Below the pieces are notes generated by a model, which saw only the letters and a list, made by a program, of their open reading frames with translations, was not told where the DNA came from and made no database searches. Shown here piece by piece: positions 9,009-15,898 of a stretch of 40,400 nucleotides of DNA; position 1 is the stretch's first letter; each line of letters opens with the position of its first letter. Made by a program: the position numbers and the translations under genes. Origin of the DNA: JBBSHJ01 sp038253135 (lineage in GTDB: Bacteria > Actinomycetota > Actinomycetes > Mycobacteriales > QHCD01); contig JBBSHJ010000021.1 of assembly GCA_038253135.1 (NCBI GenBank), positions 1-40,400 of the forward strand. Reading direction: 5' to 3'.

Positions 9009-9956
9009 TCAGCGGCGCCAGACCGTGCCGCCGCGGCGGTGGCTTGGCAGCGGCCGGGTCGACCCCCAGACCCGGCGCCAGGCCGCGCCCTGCGGGCCGG
9101 TGGTCACCGGCAGGTCCCCTGAGCCGGCGGCGGATTGCGCCCCCCACCAGCCGAGCTCCTCCTCGGCCCACAGGGTGCGGACGGCGTCATAGAGCCGGTT
9201 CGACATGGCCGGGGCCGTCTCGCCGGCGCGCGGGACGATCGGGCGGCCGATGTGCACGGCGACCCGGGGCCGGCCGGGCCGGACCCAATTACGCCCACGC
9301 GGCATCGCGGCGTACGCGCCCCGGATCGCGACCGGCACGACCGGGATCTTGTTCTGCACCGCGAGCGAGGCCGCGCCGAGGCGGAAGTTGCGCATCCAAC
9401 CGTCCGGCGATCGGGTGCCCTCCGGGAAGATCAGGACACTCCAGCCCTCGGCGATCAGTCTCGGGGCGATGTTGCGGGTCCGGCGCTTGCCGAGCCGCTC
9501 GATCGGGAACGCGCCGAAGACAAGCGCCGTCATCGATGCCCGCCAGCGCGCGTCGAAGAAGTAGTCGGCGGCCGCGCCGACAGCGGTACGCCGCGTCAGC
9601 TGCGGCGGCAGGGCGCCCAGGATCAGCGGGGTGTCGAGGTGGCTGGAATGGTTGGCGACGATGATGACCGGACCCGTGATGTTGGCGACCAGGCCGGCGC
9701 CGTGCACCTCGACCTTGGTCTGCGACCGCACGATCGGCTGCAGTACGCCGCGGCGGATAGCCGACCGGGCCAGCCGCGCCGGGCTCGTGCGGGCCCACGC
9801 GGTCGGGAACTCCTTCTCCTCGATCGGCTGCGACCACGGCTCGGCCGACCGCGGGGTGCGGGAGCGGCCGCGCCAGTCGCGGGCGTGCGAGACCAGCCGG
9901 ACCTGCCGGACCAGCCCACCGCGCCGCGCCTGCTGGCTTGCGGAGCCCGCGGTCAT
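9009..9956 (-). CDS. PlsC-type 1-acylglycerol-3-phosphate acyltransferase family protein
   Basis: Read from the ATG at 9956 (MTAGSASQQ) the protein has 315 residues. The catalytic motif NHSSHLD (H-x4-D) is near residue 107, and the substrate-binding motif FPEGTRS with a following P lies about 75 residues on, with a third block IPVVPVAIRG. Such enzymes move an acyl chain from acyl-CoA or acyl-ACP to a lysophospholipid or related acceptor at the membrane. The N-terminal 80 residues are basic and poorly conserved, and no clear ribosome-binding site marks the start; readings to 10040 are possible. It follows the lipid/redox operon on the same strand but is separated from it by a 370-nt repeat region. 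Confidence 0.85.
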   Translation of the reverse strand: MTAGSASQQARRGGLVRQVRLVSHARDWRGRSRTPRSAEPWSQPIEEKEFPTAWARTSPARLARSAIRRGVLQPIVRSQTKVEVHGAGLVANITGPVIIVANHSSHLDTPLILGALPPQLTRRTAVGAAADYFFDARWRASMTALVFGAFPIERLGKRRTRNIAPRLIAEGWSVLIFPEGTRSPDGWMRNFRLGAASLAVQNKIPVVPVAIRGAYAAMPRGRNWVRPGRPRVAVHIGRPIVPRAGETAPAMSNRLYDAVRTLWAEEELGWWGAQSAAGSGDLPVTTGPQGAAWRRVWGSTRPLPSHRRGGTVWRR

Positions 9957-10329
9957 CGATCGGGTCCGCTTACCGAGTGCGCAGACCTGCCGCCCTCGTG
10001 TCGCACCGACAGCAGCAGATCTGCACTCTCGACAGGGCACTCGGCGGCCGCCGCGGCAAGTGATCGGCCGGCGGCCGTCCGGGCGGTATTTCTGCGCGAT
10101 CTCCTCGGTCGCTGCGCGCCTCGCTCGTTCCTCGCTCGATACCTTTGGTCGGTCTCCACGGTCGCTGCGCGCCTCGCTCGTTCCTCGCTCGGATGCTCGC
10201 TCCCTCGTCGACCTCCCAAGCTCGCTCCTTCGTCAATCGACGCGGTATTTCTGCGCGATCTCCTCGGTCGCTGCGCGCCTCGCTCGTTCCTCGCTCGGGT
10301 GCTCGCTCCTTCGTCAATCGACGCGGTCC
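9957..10329. repeat. Intergenic repeat region with 55-bp direct repeat
   Basis: No convincing gene lies here. A 55-bp block beginning CGGTATTTCTGCGCGATC occurs exactly at 10084-10138 and 10243-10297. A core of about 33 bp from that block (GGTCGCTGCGCGCCTCGC onward) appears a third time at 10159-10191. The core copies begin at 10106, 10159 and 10265, that is at multiples of 53 bp. A 27-bp block beginning GCTCGCTCCTTCGTC occurs at 10220-10246 and 10301-10327. The repeats are rich in CTCGCTCG words and sit between two genes of the same strand. Confidence 0.8.
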
Positions 10330-11901
10330 TCATCGGACGTCGGCCAGGGTCCGCGGCGGGTTGTGCAGGTAGGCGATCCGCGGGCTGCGGCCGACCGAGC
10401 CGGTGGCCATCTCGAGCGCGTCCGCCAGCGTGGAGGCGGTACGGAACCCCAACCGCGCGGCGGCCTGCCGGTCGGCGCCGACGCAGATCACGTCTCCGAC
10501 GTAGTCCCGAGCCCGGCAGGCGCGGTACCAGACGTGGAACGGGTGCACGCCGTGGAAGGCATAGCTGTTGCGGTAGAGGTGGCGGTACCACTCATCCTGC
10601 GCGAACTGCTTCTCGAACTTCTGCGACAGCGTGCTCGGGTCGGTCGTCCCGGCCAGCACCTCGTCGTAGAAGTCGATGTAGCTGGGATGGTGCACGGGGT
10701 GAAAGGACAGCGGCACCGGGTGATAGAGGATCACGACGCCGCCGCGTCGGACGAGCGGGCGGCCCCGGTAGGCGTTGAAGAACTCGCCGAGCCCAAGTCC
10801 CGCGACGAGCACCGGATTGGTGATCGAGTTGACGCTGTACGGCCCCGAGTAGGGCAGCCCGAAGACCGCGATGTCGGACTGGCCGGACACCTCGGTGCGT
10901 TGCTGGGCGTCCACCTGTGCGAGGGTGCGGGTGCGGATCGCGCCGGGCTCGCCGGAGGTGATACCGGTGACGCGGTACGGCGCCCGCAGGTTGTGCCAGA
11001 GCCGGTGCCGGAGCTTCGCCGGCGTCAGCGAATTGGCCCGCTGCGCAGTCAGGAAGGCGCCCTGATCCTTCAATGACCATTCCCACTCCCGCTTGTAGAC
11101 GAAGCTGAGCCGGCTAGGAAACATCGAATTGTCGAGCGTCGAATCGATTCTGAAGACCTTGACCTTCGCCTCGAGCAGTGCCGCCATCCGCTCGTCGGCC
11201 GCGCGGAGCCCGGCGTCGGGCAGCGCGCCGGCAACGATCTCGCCGCCGGGGACGCCGTACAGATGTCCCGACGATGCCGCGGAGAGGAGACCTGCCACAC
11301 ACGACAGGGCGCCGCCGGTGACGGCTCCGACATTGACGTTGACAAAGACCACGAGGTCCGAATCCGCGACCCGGGTGTTGACCTCGACGTCCTCACCCTC
11401 ATCGGTGCTCCCGATCAACGTCAGGGTGGCACGGTCCTCGGCGTCGTGACAGCGCAGGTGATCGGGATGGAACGACGCGTAGATCCGGTCGCCGACGAGG
11501 CTGCGCAGCTCGGCCGGGGTCAGCCGCCGGCGCAGGCCGGTCGCCGCGATCAGCTCGACGTCATCGACGCTCGTGGCCGCGGCCACCTCGAGGACCGCCT
11601 CGATGATCCGGGACCGGATGTCGGGCGCGGCCATCGGCGGGGTCGGCACCGACAGGTCGTTGAATACGATGGTCAGCTTCGTGCCTGGCGTCAGGAGCTC
11701 GGCAAGCGGCGCGCTGCCCTCGGGTCCGGCCAGCGCGGCATCGACCGCGGCATCGAGGTCGGGCACGCCTGGTACGGCGTCCGGCGGGTAGATGACCTGC
11801 GTGCCGAGCGGGAAGCGCTCCAGGCGAAAGCCCTCACCCTCGTGCACCAGCAACGGCGGCGTGCGCTCGTCGACTTCGAGGACGAATCCTGGTCTGCTCA
11901 C
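10330..11901 (-). CDS. LarA-like (DUF2088, lactate racemase domain) protein
   Basis: From the GTG at 11901 (VSRPGFVLEVDERTPPLL) the protein has 523 residues; the frame reads on upstream only as a shadow of the dehydrogenase gene. The N-terminal half resembles the LarA fold: GTKLTIVFNDLSVPTPP, then DDVELIAATGLRRRLT, RCHDAEDRATLTLIGSTDEG and VNTRVADSDLVVFVN. Where LarA has the His/Lys-bearing PHxxxGxSGGxK block that carries the nickel-pincer cofactor, this protein has VNVGAVTGGALS, so the cofactor Lys is not visible. The C-terminal 200 residues are His/Tyr/Trp-rich. It starts 32 nt after the dehydrogenase stop and is probably co-transcribed. Racemase or epimerase activity on a hydroxy acid is possible but unproven. 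Confidence 0.7.
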   Translation of the reverse strand: MSRPGFVLEVDERTPPLLVHEGEGFRLERFPLGTQVIYPPDAVPGVPDLDAAVDAALAGPEGSAPLAELLTPGTKLTIVFNDLSVPTPPMAAPDIRSRIIEAVLEVAAATSVDDVELIAATGLRRRLTPAELRSLVGDRIYASFHPDHLRCHDAEDRATLTLIGSTDEGEDVEVNTRVADSDLVVFVNVNVGAVTGGALSCVAGLLSAASSGHLYGVPGGEIVAGALPDAGLRAADERMAALLEAKVKVFRIDSTLDNSMFPSRLSFVYKREWEWSLKDQGAFLTAQRANSLTPAKLRHRLWHNLRAPYRVTGITSGEPGAIRTRTLAQVDAQQRTEVSGQSDIAVFGLPYSGPYSVNSITNPVLVAGLGLGEFFNAYRGRPLVRRGGVVILYHPVPLSFHPVHHPSYIDFYDEVLAGTTDPSTLSQKFEKQFAQDEWYRHLYRNSYAFHGVHPFHVWYRACRARDYVGDVICVGADRQAAARLGFRTASTLADALEMATGSVGRSPRIAYLHNPPRTLADVR

Positions 11902-11933
11902 GGGCTCAGTCTGCTCTCTTCCATCGGGCCGGT

Positions 11934-13154
11934 TCAGTCCTTGGTCGGGTCGAACGCGACCTTGACACTGCCGAGGCGGCCGGCGGCGAGCGCGTGTCCG
12001 ATCGCCTCGCGCCACTGCGAAAGCGGGTAGACCGCGTCGACGTACCGCTCGATCGGCGCAGTGCCGGCGAGGACGAGCGCGTCGGCGAAGTCGCCGGTGG
12101 TGCGATTGCCGTCGCCCTCCTGCCGGCTGCCGGCCGACGCGTAGGACCCGATCAGCTCCAGCTCGCGGAACCAGACCGGGGTCAGGTCGGCGCCGCGCGA
12201 TGGCATGCCCGACAGCACGACCCGGCCGCCGGCCCGGACCAGACGCAGCGCGGCGTCCAGGCCGGACGAGCCAGTGCACTCGAAGGCCACGTCGACGCCG
12301 CCGAGCAGGTAGTCGGGGCCGCGCTCGGGATCGTGCAGTGATGCCCCCGTCGCGCGGCGGAGCACCCGCGGGGCTTGCCGCGGATCGACCACCTCGGTCG
12401 CTCCGAGGGCGACCGCGCGGTCGTGTTGGTGCTTGTGCTTGGCTACGACGTAGACCGCGCCCGGGGCGGCGTACTCCCGGACCGCGAGCAACGTGAGCAA
12501 GCCGATCGTTCCCGCGCCGACGATGACGACCGACGCGCCGTCCGGGATGGCGGCCCGCCGCACGCTGTGCACGGCGCACGCGAGCGGCTCGACGAGCAGC
12601 GCCGCCTTGTCGGAGAGCCCGTCCGGTACGGCGTGCAGCTGGCGCTCGTGCGCCACGAGCATGCCGGACCAACCGCCGCCGGTGTCGGCACAGAATCCGG
12701 TCTGCAGTCCGGCGGAGACGACCCCGGCCGTCACGTGGTCACAGCGACTCTCCTCGCCGGCCGCGCACTGGGCGCAGGGCTCGATGTCACGTGTCGCACA
12801 CGCGAGCACGGGGTCGAGCACGACCCGGGTGCCGGCGGGCACGTCGCCAGCACCGTCCAGCAACTCGCCGACGACCTCGTGGCCCGGAATGAACGGGGTG
12901 GAAACCACCGGGGAGAGGTAGGGCGACGCCTTGGCCGAGAGCAGGGCGAGGTCGGATCCGCAGATGCCCGAGAGCTTCGGCCGCACCCGGACCCAGCCCT
13001 CCGCCGGCCGCTTGGGATCGGGCAGGTTGACCAGCCGCAACGGGGCGAGCGATCCGGCGACCGCATCGCCGAGGACACCGCTGACCCGGCCGCTGGCGCC
13101 CCGTGCGGCCAGGAAGCGCAGCGCCGAGCGGTGGTACTCGACCGCTGGTATCAC
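11934..13154 (-). CDS. Zinc-dependent alcohol dehydrogenase (MDR family)
   Basis: The 406-residue protein starts at a GTG at 13154 that overlaps the stop of the repeat protein gene (GTGA). Catalytic zinc ligands are suggested by Cys65 (SGICGSD) and the GHE motif at 91-93. Four Cys at about 119, 127, 130 and 138 (LACATRDIEPCAQCAAGEESRC) would hold the structural zinc. The Rossmann motif is GAGTIG (213-218), and the next strand ends VVAKHKHQ rather than in an acidic residue, which may favour NADP. In an operon with a fatty-acyl-CoA-reductase-like protein, a fatty alcohol or aldehyde is a plausible substrate. Confidence 0.87.
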   Translation of the reverse strand: MIPAVEYHRSALRFLAARGASGRVSGVLGDAVAGSLAPLRLVNLPDPKRPAEGWVRVRPKLSGICGSDLALLSAKASPYLSPVVSTPFIPGHEVVGELLDGAGDVPAGTRVVLDPVLACATRDIEPCAQCAAGEESRCDHVTAGVVSAGLQTGFCADTGGGWSGMLVAHERQLHAVPDGLSDKAALLVEPLACAVHSVRRAAIPDGASVVIVGAGTIGLLTLLAVREYAAPGAVYVVAKHKHQHDRAVALGATEVVDPRQAPRVLRRATGASLHDPERGPDYLLGGVDVAFECTGSSGLDAALRLVRAGGRVVLSGMPSRGADLTPVWFRELELIGSYASAGSRQEGDGNRTTGDFADALVLAGTAPIERYVDAVYPLSQWREAIGHALAAGRLGSVKVAFDPTKD

Positions 13155-13513
13155 GCCGTACCCCCGCTGCGGTGACCGGCCGCACCCCTGCCGCTCCGAC
13201 CCGCGCCGCCTGGACCCGCCGTACCTGTGTCGCCCGGACCCGCCGTACCCCTGCCGCTCCGACCCGCGCCGCCCGGACCCGCCGTACCTGTGTCGCCCGG
13301 ACCCGCCGTGCCCCTGCTGCTCCGACCCGCGCCGCCCGGGCCCGCCATGCCCCTGCCCCCAGGTCGGGCGAGTGGTGGGTCGGGCACGCCAGAAATCGAT
13401 TGCTGGGGGCCTGAAGCCGCCACCCGGCCGAAGTGGGGGTGGCCGCCGTGGTGCAGGTAACGGTCGTAGTGATCGTGGTCGTCGTGCTGGGGGAGGTGAG
13501 GAGGCCGACTCAT
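13151..13513 (-). CDS. His-rich, Gly-repeat small protein of reductase operon
   Basis: This 120-residue protein is unusual in composition, but its boundaries argue that it is real. Its ATG overlaps the stop of the reductase/HAD gene (ATGA, 13510-13513) and its TGA overlaps the dehydrogenase start (GTGA, 13151-13154). The N-terminal part is His/Asp/Tyr-rich (HDDHDHYDRYLHHGGHPHFG, residues 10-29). The C-terminal half consists of tandem 21-residue units made of AGPGGAGRSGRGT plus AGPGDTGT, repeated about two and a half times (63-bp DNA repeats). It has no signal peptide or membrane helix. I do not recognise a family. Metal binding by the His-rich part is an inference from composition only. Confidence 0.6.
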   Translation of the reverse strand: MSRPPHLPQHDDHDHYDRYLHHGGHPHFGRVAASGPQQSISGVPDPPLARPGGRGMAGPGGAGRSSRGTAGPGDTGTAGPGGAGRSGRGTAGPGDTGTAGPGGAGRSGRGAAGHRSGGTA

Positions 13514-15765
13514 CGAGCCGCCTCGAGCATCGTCTCCACCGGTCCGCGGGTGTGCCGGCCCCAGTGCTCGATCTGCCAGTGCCGGGCCCGGGCGTGCCGG
13601 AACAGCCGCGGGTCGGGATTGACGGCGACCGGATGGCCGACCGCTTCCAGCAGCGGCCGGTCCGAGAAGCTGTCGCCGTAGGCGTAGGACAGCGTGAGGT
13701 CCGCGCCGAGCGCCTCGGCGTGCCGGTGCAGCCAGGCGGCCCGGGCCTCGCCGACGAGCGGCGGCAGCGACAGGTGCCCGGTGAACGTCCCGTCGCGGAC
13801 CTGCAACCGGCTGGCGACGACGACGTCGAACAGGCCGCGGATCGGCGCGACCATCTGCTCGATGGCACCCGTGATCAGGATCGTCTGGTGCCCGGCGGCG
13901 CGGTGGTGCCGGATCTGCCGGATCGCGTCCGGCGCGACCCGGCGGAACAGCAGGTCGGCCAGCCGCTCGTCGACGAGGGCGTCGAAGGCGTCCGCCGACG
14001 CGCCGGCGTACAACCGGACGAAGGTGCGCAGGAACTCGCCGCGGTCGCGCCGCTCGGCGGCGAGCAGCCGGGGCAGCCGGCGGCCGATGACGGCGAGGTC
14101 GCGCGGCCAGGACGACGGGCCGCGGTCGAGCGCCCGGGTCCACAGGTAGGACTCGAGCACGTTCGACGCGAGCAGGGTGCCCTCGAAGTCGAAGACCGCG
14201 ACGACGTTCGACGCCGGCTCGAGGCGCCGGGCCGGCTGGCGGGAGCGCGAGGCGGTACGCCGGGTGCCGGTCGGCCGCCGCATCGCCGCGGTCACGGCGG
14301 GGATGTGGATCCGCTGGAAGTAGTCGTTCCAGTCGACGACGGCCGTGTCGAATCCGGCCGATTCCTGCCGGTCCGGCGACTGCGCGCGGTGCAGCGCGAG
14401 CAGCCGGTCGTCGGTATAGATGACCTCGGTCTCGGTGTAGGTGCCGTAGAGATCGGCGTAGCGGCGCAGGAACTCCAGCTGCTGCTTCTGCCGCTGGTTC
14501 TTGACCATCCAGTCGCGGGTCTGCTCCGTCGAAGGCAGGTGCAGCAGGGTCTTCTCGGCGATGTCGGCGACCCGCTCACCGGAGCGCATCAGCCGGTTGA
14601 CCTGGCGCGATCCGGGGAACGACCACTGCGGCACGAGCACCGTGCCGCGTCCGTCCTCCGGCAGCGGGTTGGCGGTGAAAAAGGTGAGCACCTGCTCGTA
14701 GAGCCCGGCGAAGGTGAGCGGGTTGCGCGAGCCCGAGCCGACGTGGAAGTAGGCCGGCTCGCCGGCCTCGGGCGGGTGCTCGGCGACGGCGAGCAGAGCA
14801 TTGGTGACGATGTCCACGGGGACGATGTCCAGGATGCCGTCGGCCGCGCCGGGGAACTCCGGCAGCGTGCCGCGCCCGTAGGCCAGGATCAGCGGATCGG
14901 CCATCTTGAAACCGTCGATCCAGCCGGGGTAGGGGTGCGCGATCGCGCTCTCGACGATCGCCGGACGGACGATCGAGAGCCGCATCTCGCCGGCCATCTC
15001 CTCGGCGACCCGCTCGCCGAGGGCCTTGGTGAAGGTGTAGACGTCGGGCCAGCCGAGGCTGCGCGCCCGCGCCCGCCCGTAGTCGACCAGTCGCTCGTTG
15101 ATCCACCCGGTGCGCAGGGCCTCGGCGGCCTGGGCGGTCGTCTGCGGGCCGGCCTTGCCATGGACCGCGCGCGCGTCGCGCAGCGCCTTGCGCAGCACCT
15201 CGGGCCGCCGCGACCAGCGCTCGACCTCGGCGCGCGTCGCGAGCGCCGACGTGAGCTCCTCGCGCCAGTCGACGTCGTGGTCGAGCCGGTCCTCCGGTAC
15301 GACGCCCTTGCGCGCGCCGGCGACGTACGCCGTCGAGACGTGGACGACGTGCGGCTGCGACGGGCATGCGCGCGCGGCCTCGTAGAGGTTGACCGCGCCC
15401 TGCAGGTTGGTGCGGAAGGCGTCGTCGATCGGGGGGTCGAAGCTCACCGTGGAGGCGCAATGGATGAGCACGTCGAGGTTGTCGGGCAGCGCCGGCATCG
15501 CGCCGGTGACATCGCCCTCGATCACGCACACCCGGGCGGCGAAGATCCGCTCGGCCGCATCGCGACCGATGCGTTCCTTCCAGGTGCGAAAGACCGGCTT
15601 GCGCAGCAGCGCGGTGGCCCGATCCGGCGCGGACATCGTGCCGCGCCGGCGGATGAGGACCGTGACGATCGTCTCCGGCTGGTCGGCGAGGATCCGCTCG
15701 AGCGCGGCCTGGCCGAGAAAGCCGGTGACTCCGGTGAGCAGGACATGCCGGGTCTGCTCTGCCAC
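13510..15765 (-). CDS. Fatty-acyl-CoA-reductase-like / HAD-IB fusion protein
   Basis: The 751-residue protein is read from the GTG at 15765, which has AGGTGG about 8 nt upstream. Residues 6-360 form an NAD-binding-4 reductase domain: TGVTGFLGQ (TGxxGxxG) near the start, HVSTAYVAG, and the catalytic YTFTK (243-247). This type of domain reduces acyl-CoA to aldehyde or alcohol. Residues 360-490 resemble the C-terminal part of such reductases. A basic linker leads to a HAD-IB phosphatase-like domain (about 520-750) with motif I DFEGT (526-530), ILITGA, and GDSFSD. In motif I the second acid is Glu instead of Asp. Mycobacterial relatives with similar fusions are known. It is the first gene of a four-gene coupled operon. 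Confidence 0.85.
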   Translation of the reverse strand: MAEQTRHVLLTGVTGFLGQAALERILADQPETIVTVLIRRRGTMSAPDRATALLRKPVFRTWKERIGRDAAERIFAARVCVIEGDVTGAMPALPDNLDVLIHCASTVSFDPPIDDAFRTNLQGAVNLYEAARACPSQPHVVHVSTAYVAGARKGVVPEDRLDHDVDWREELTSALATRAEVERWSRRPEVLRKALRDARAVHGKAGPQTTAQAAEALRTGWINERLVDYGRARARSLGWPDVYTFTKALGERVAEEMAGEMRLSIVRPAIVESAIAHPYPGWIDGFKMADPLILAYGRGTLPEFPGAADGILDIVPVDIVTNALLAVAEHPPEAGEPAYFHVGSGSRNPLTFAGLYEQVLTFFTANPLPEDGRGTVLVPQWSFPGSRQVNRLMRSGERVADIAEKTLLHLPSTEQTRDWMVKNQRQKQQLEFLRRYADLYGTYTETEVIYTDDRLLALHRAQSPDRQESAGFDTAVVDWNDYFQRIHIPAVTAAMRRPTGTRRTASRSRQPARRLEPASNVVAVFDFEGTLLASNVLESYLWTRALDRGPSSWPRDLAVIGRRLPRLLAAERRDRGEFLRTFVRLYAGASADAFDALVDERLADLLFRRVAPDAIRQIRHHRAAGHQTILITGAIEQMVAPIRGLFDVVVASRLQVRDGTFTGHLSLPPLVGEARAAWLHRHAEALGADLTLSYAYGDSFSDRPLLEAVGHPVAVNPDPRLFRHARARHWQIEHWGRHTRGPVETMLEAAR

Positions 15766-15802
15766 TTGCGTCACCACCTGCTCACCGAAACCATTCCGCC
15801 AG

Positions 15803-15837
15803 ACGTTACATCGAAGGACGCGTCCGCGACGGACGCG
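15803..15837 (-). promoter_or_regulatory. Candidate promoter and dyad in divergent region
   Basis: On the minus strand TAACGT (15808-15803) is a plausible -10 box about 40 nt before the reductase/HAD start. A perfect inverted repeat, CGCGTCCG-CGA-CGGACGCG, spans 15819-15837 over the expected -35 region and also lies between the two divergent genes. It could be an operator for either. Confidence 0.35.
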
Positions 15838-15898
15838 GGCGCCGGTCCCGCGGAGCGAGCCTCGCGCCGGGTGGCCCCCGTCGCATCGACCAGGGACC

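Noticed and set aside
10084..10327. CRISPR-like array
   Set aside because: Repeats are unequal, partly overlapping, without uniform unique spacers, and no cas genes are present.
9135..10778. 547-residue plus-strand ORF over the acyltransferase and repeat region
   Set aside because: The minus-strand acyltransferase has its catalytic motifs; the plus frame is low-complexity and runs through repeats.
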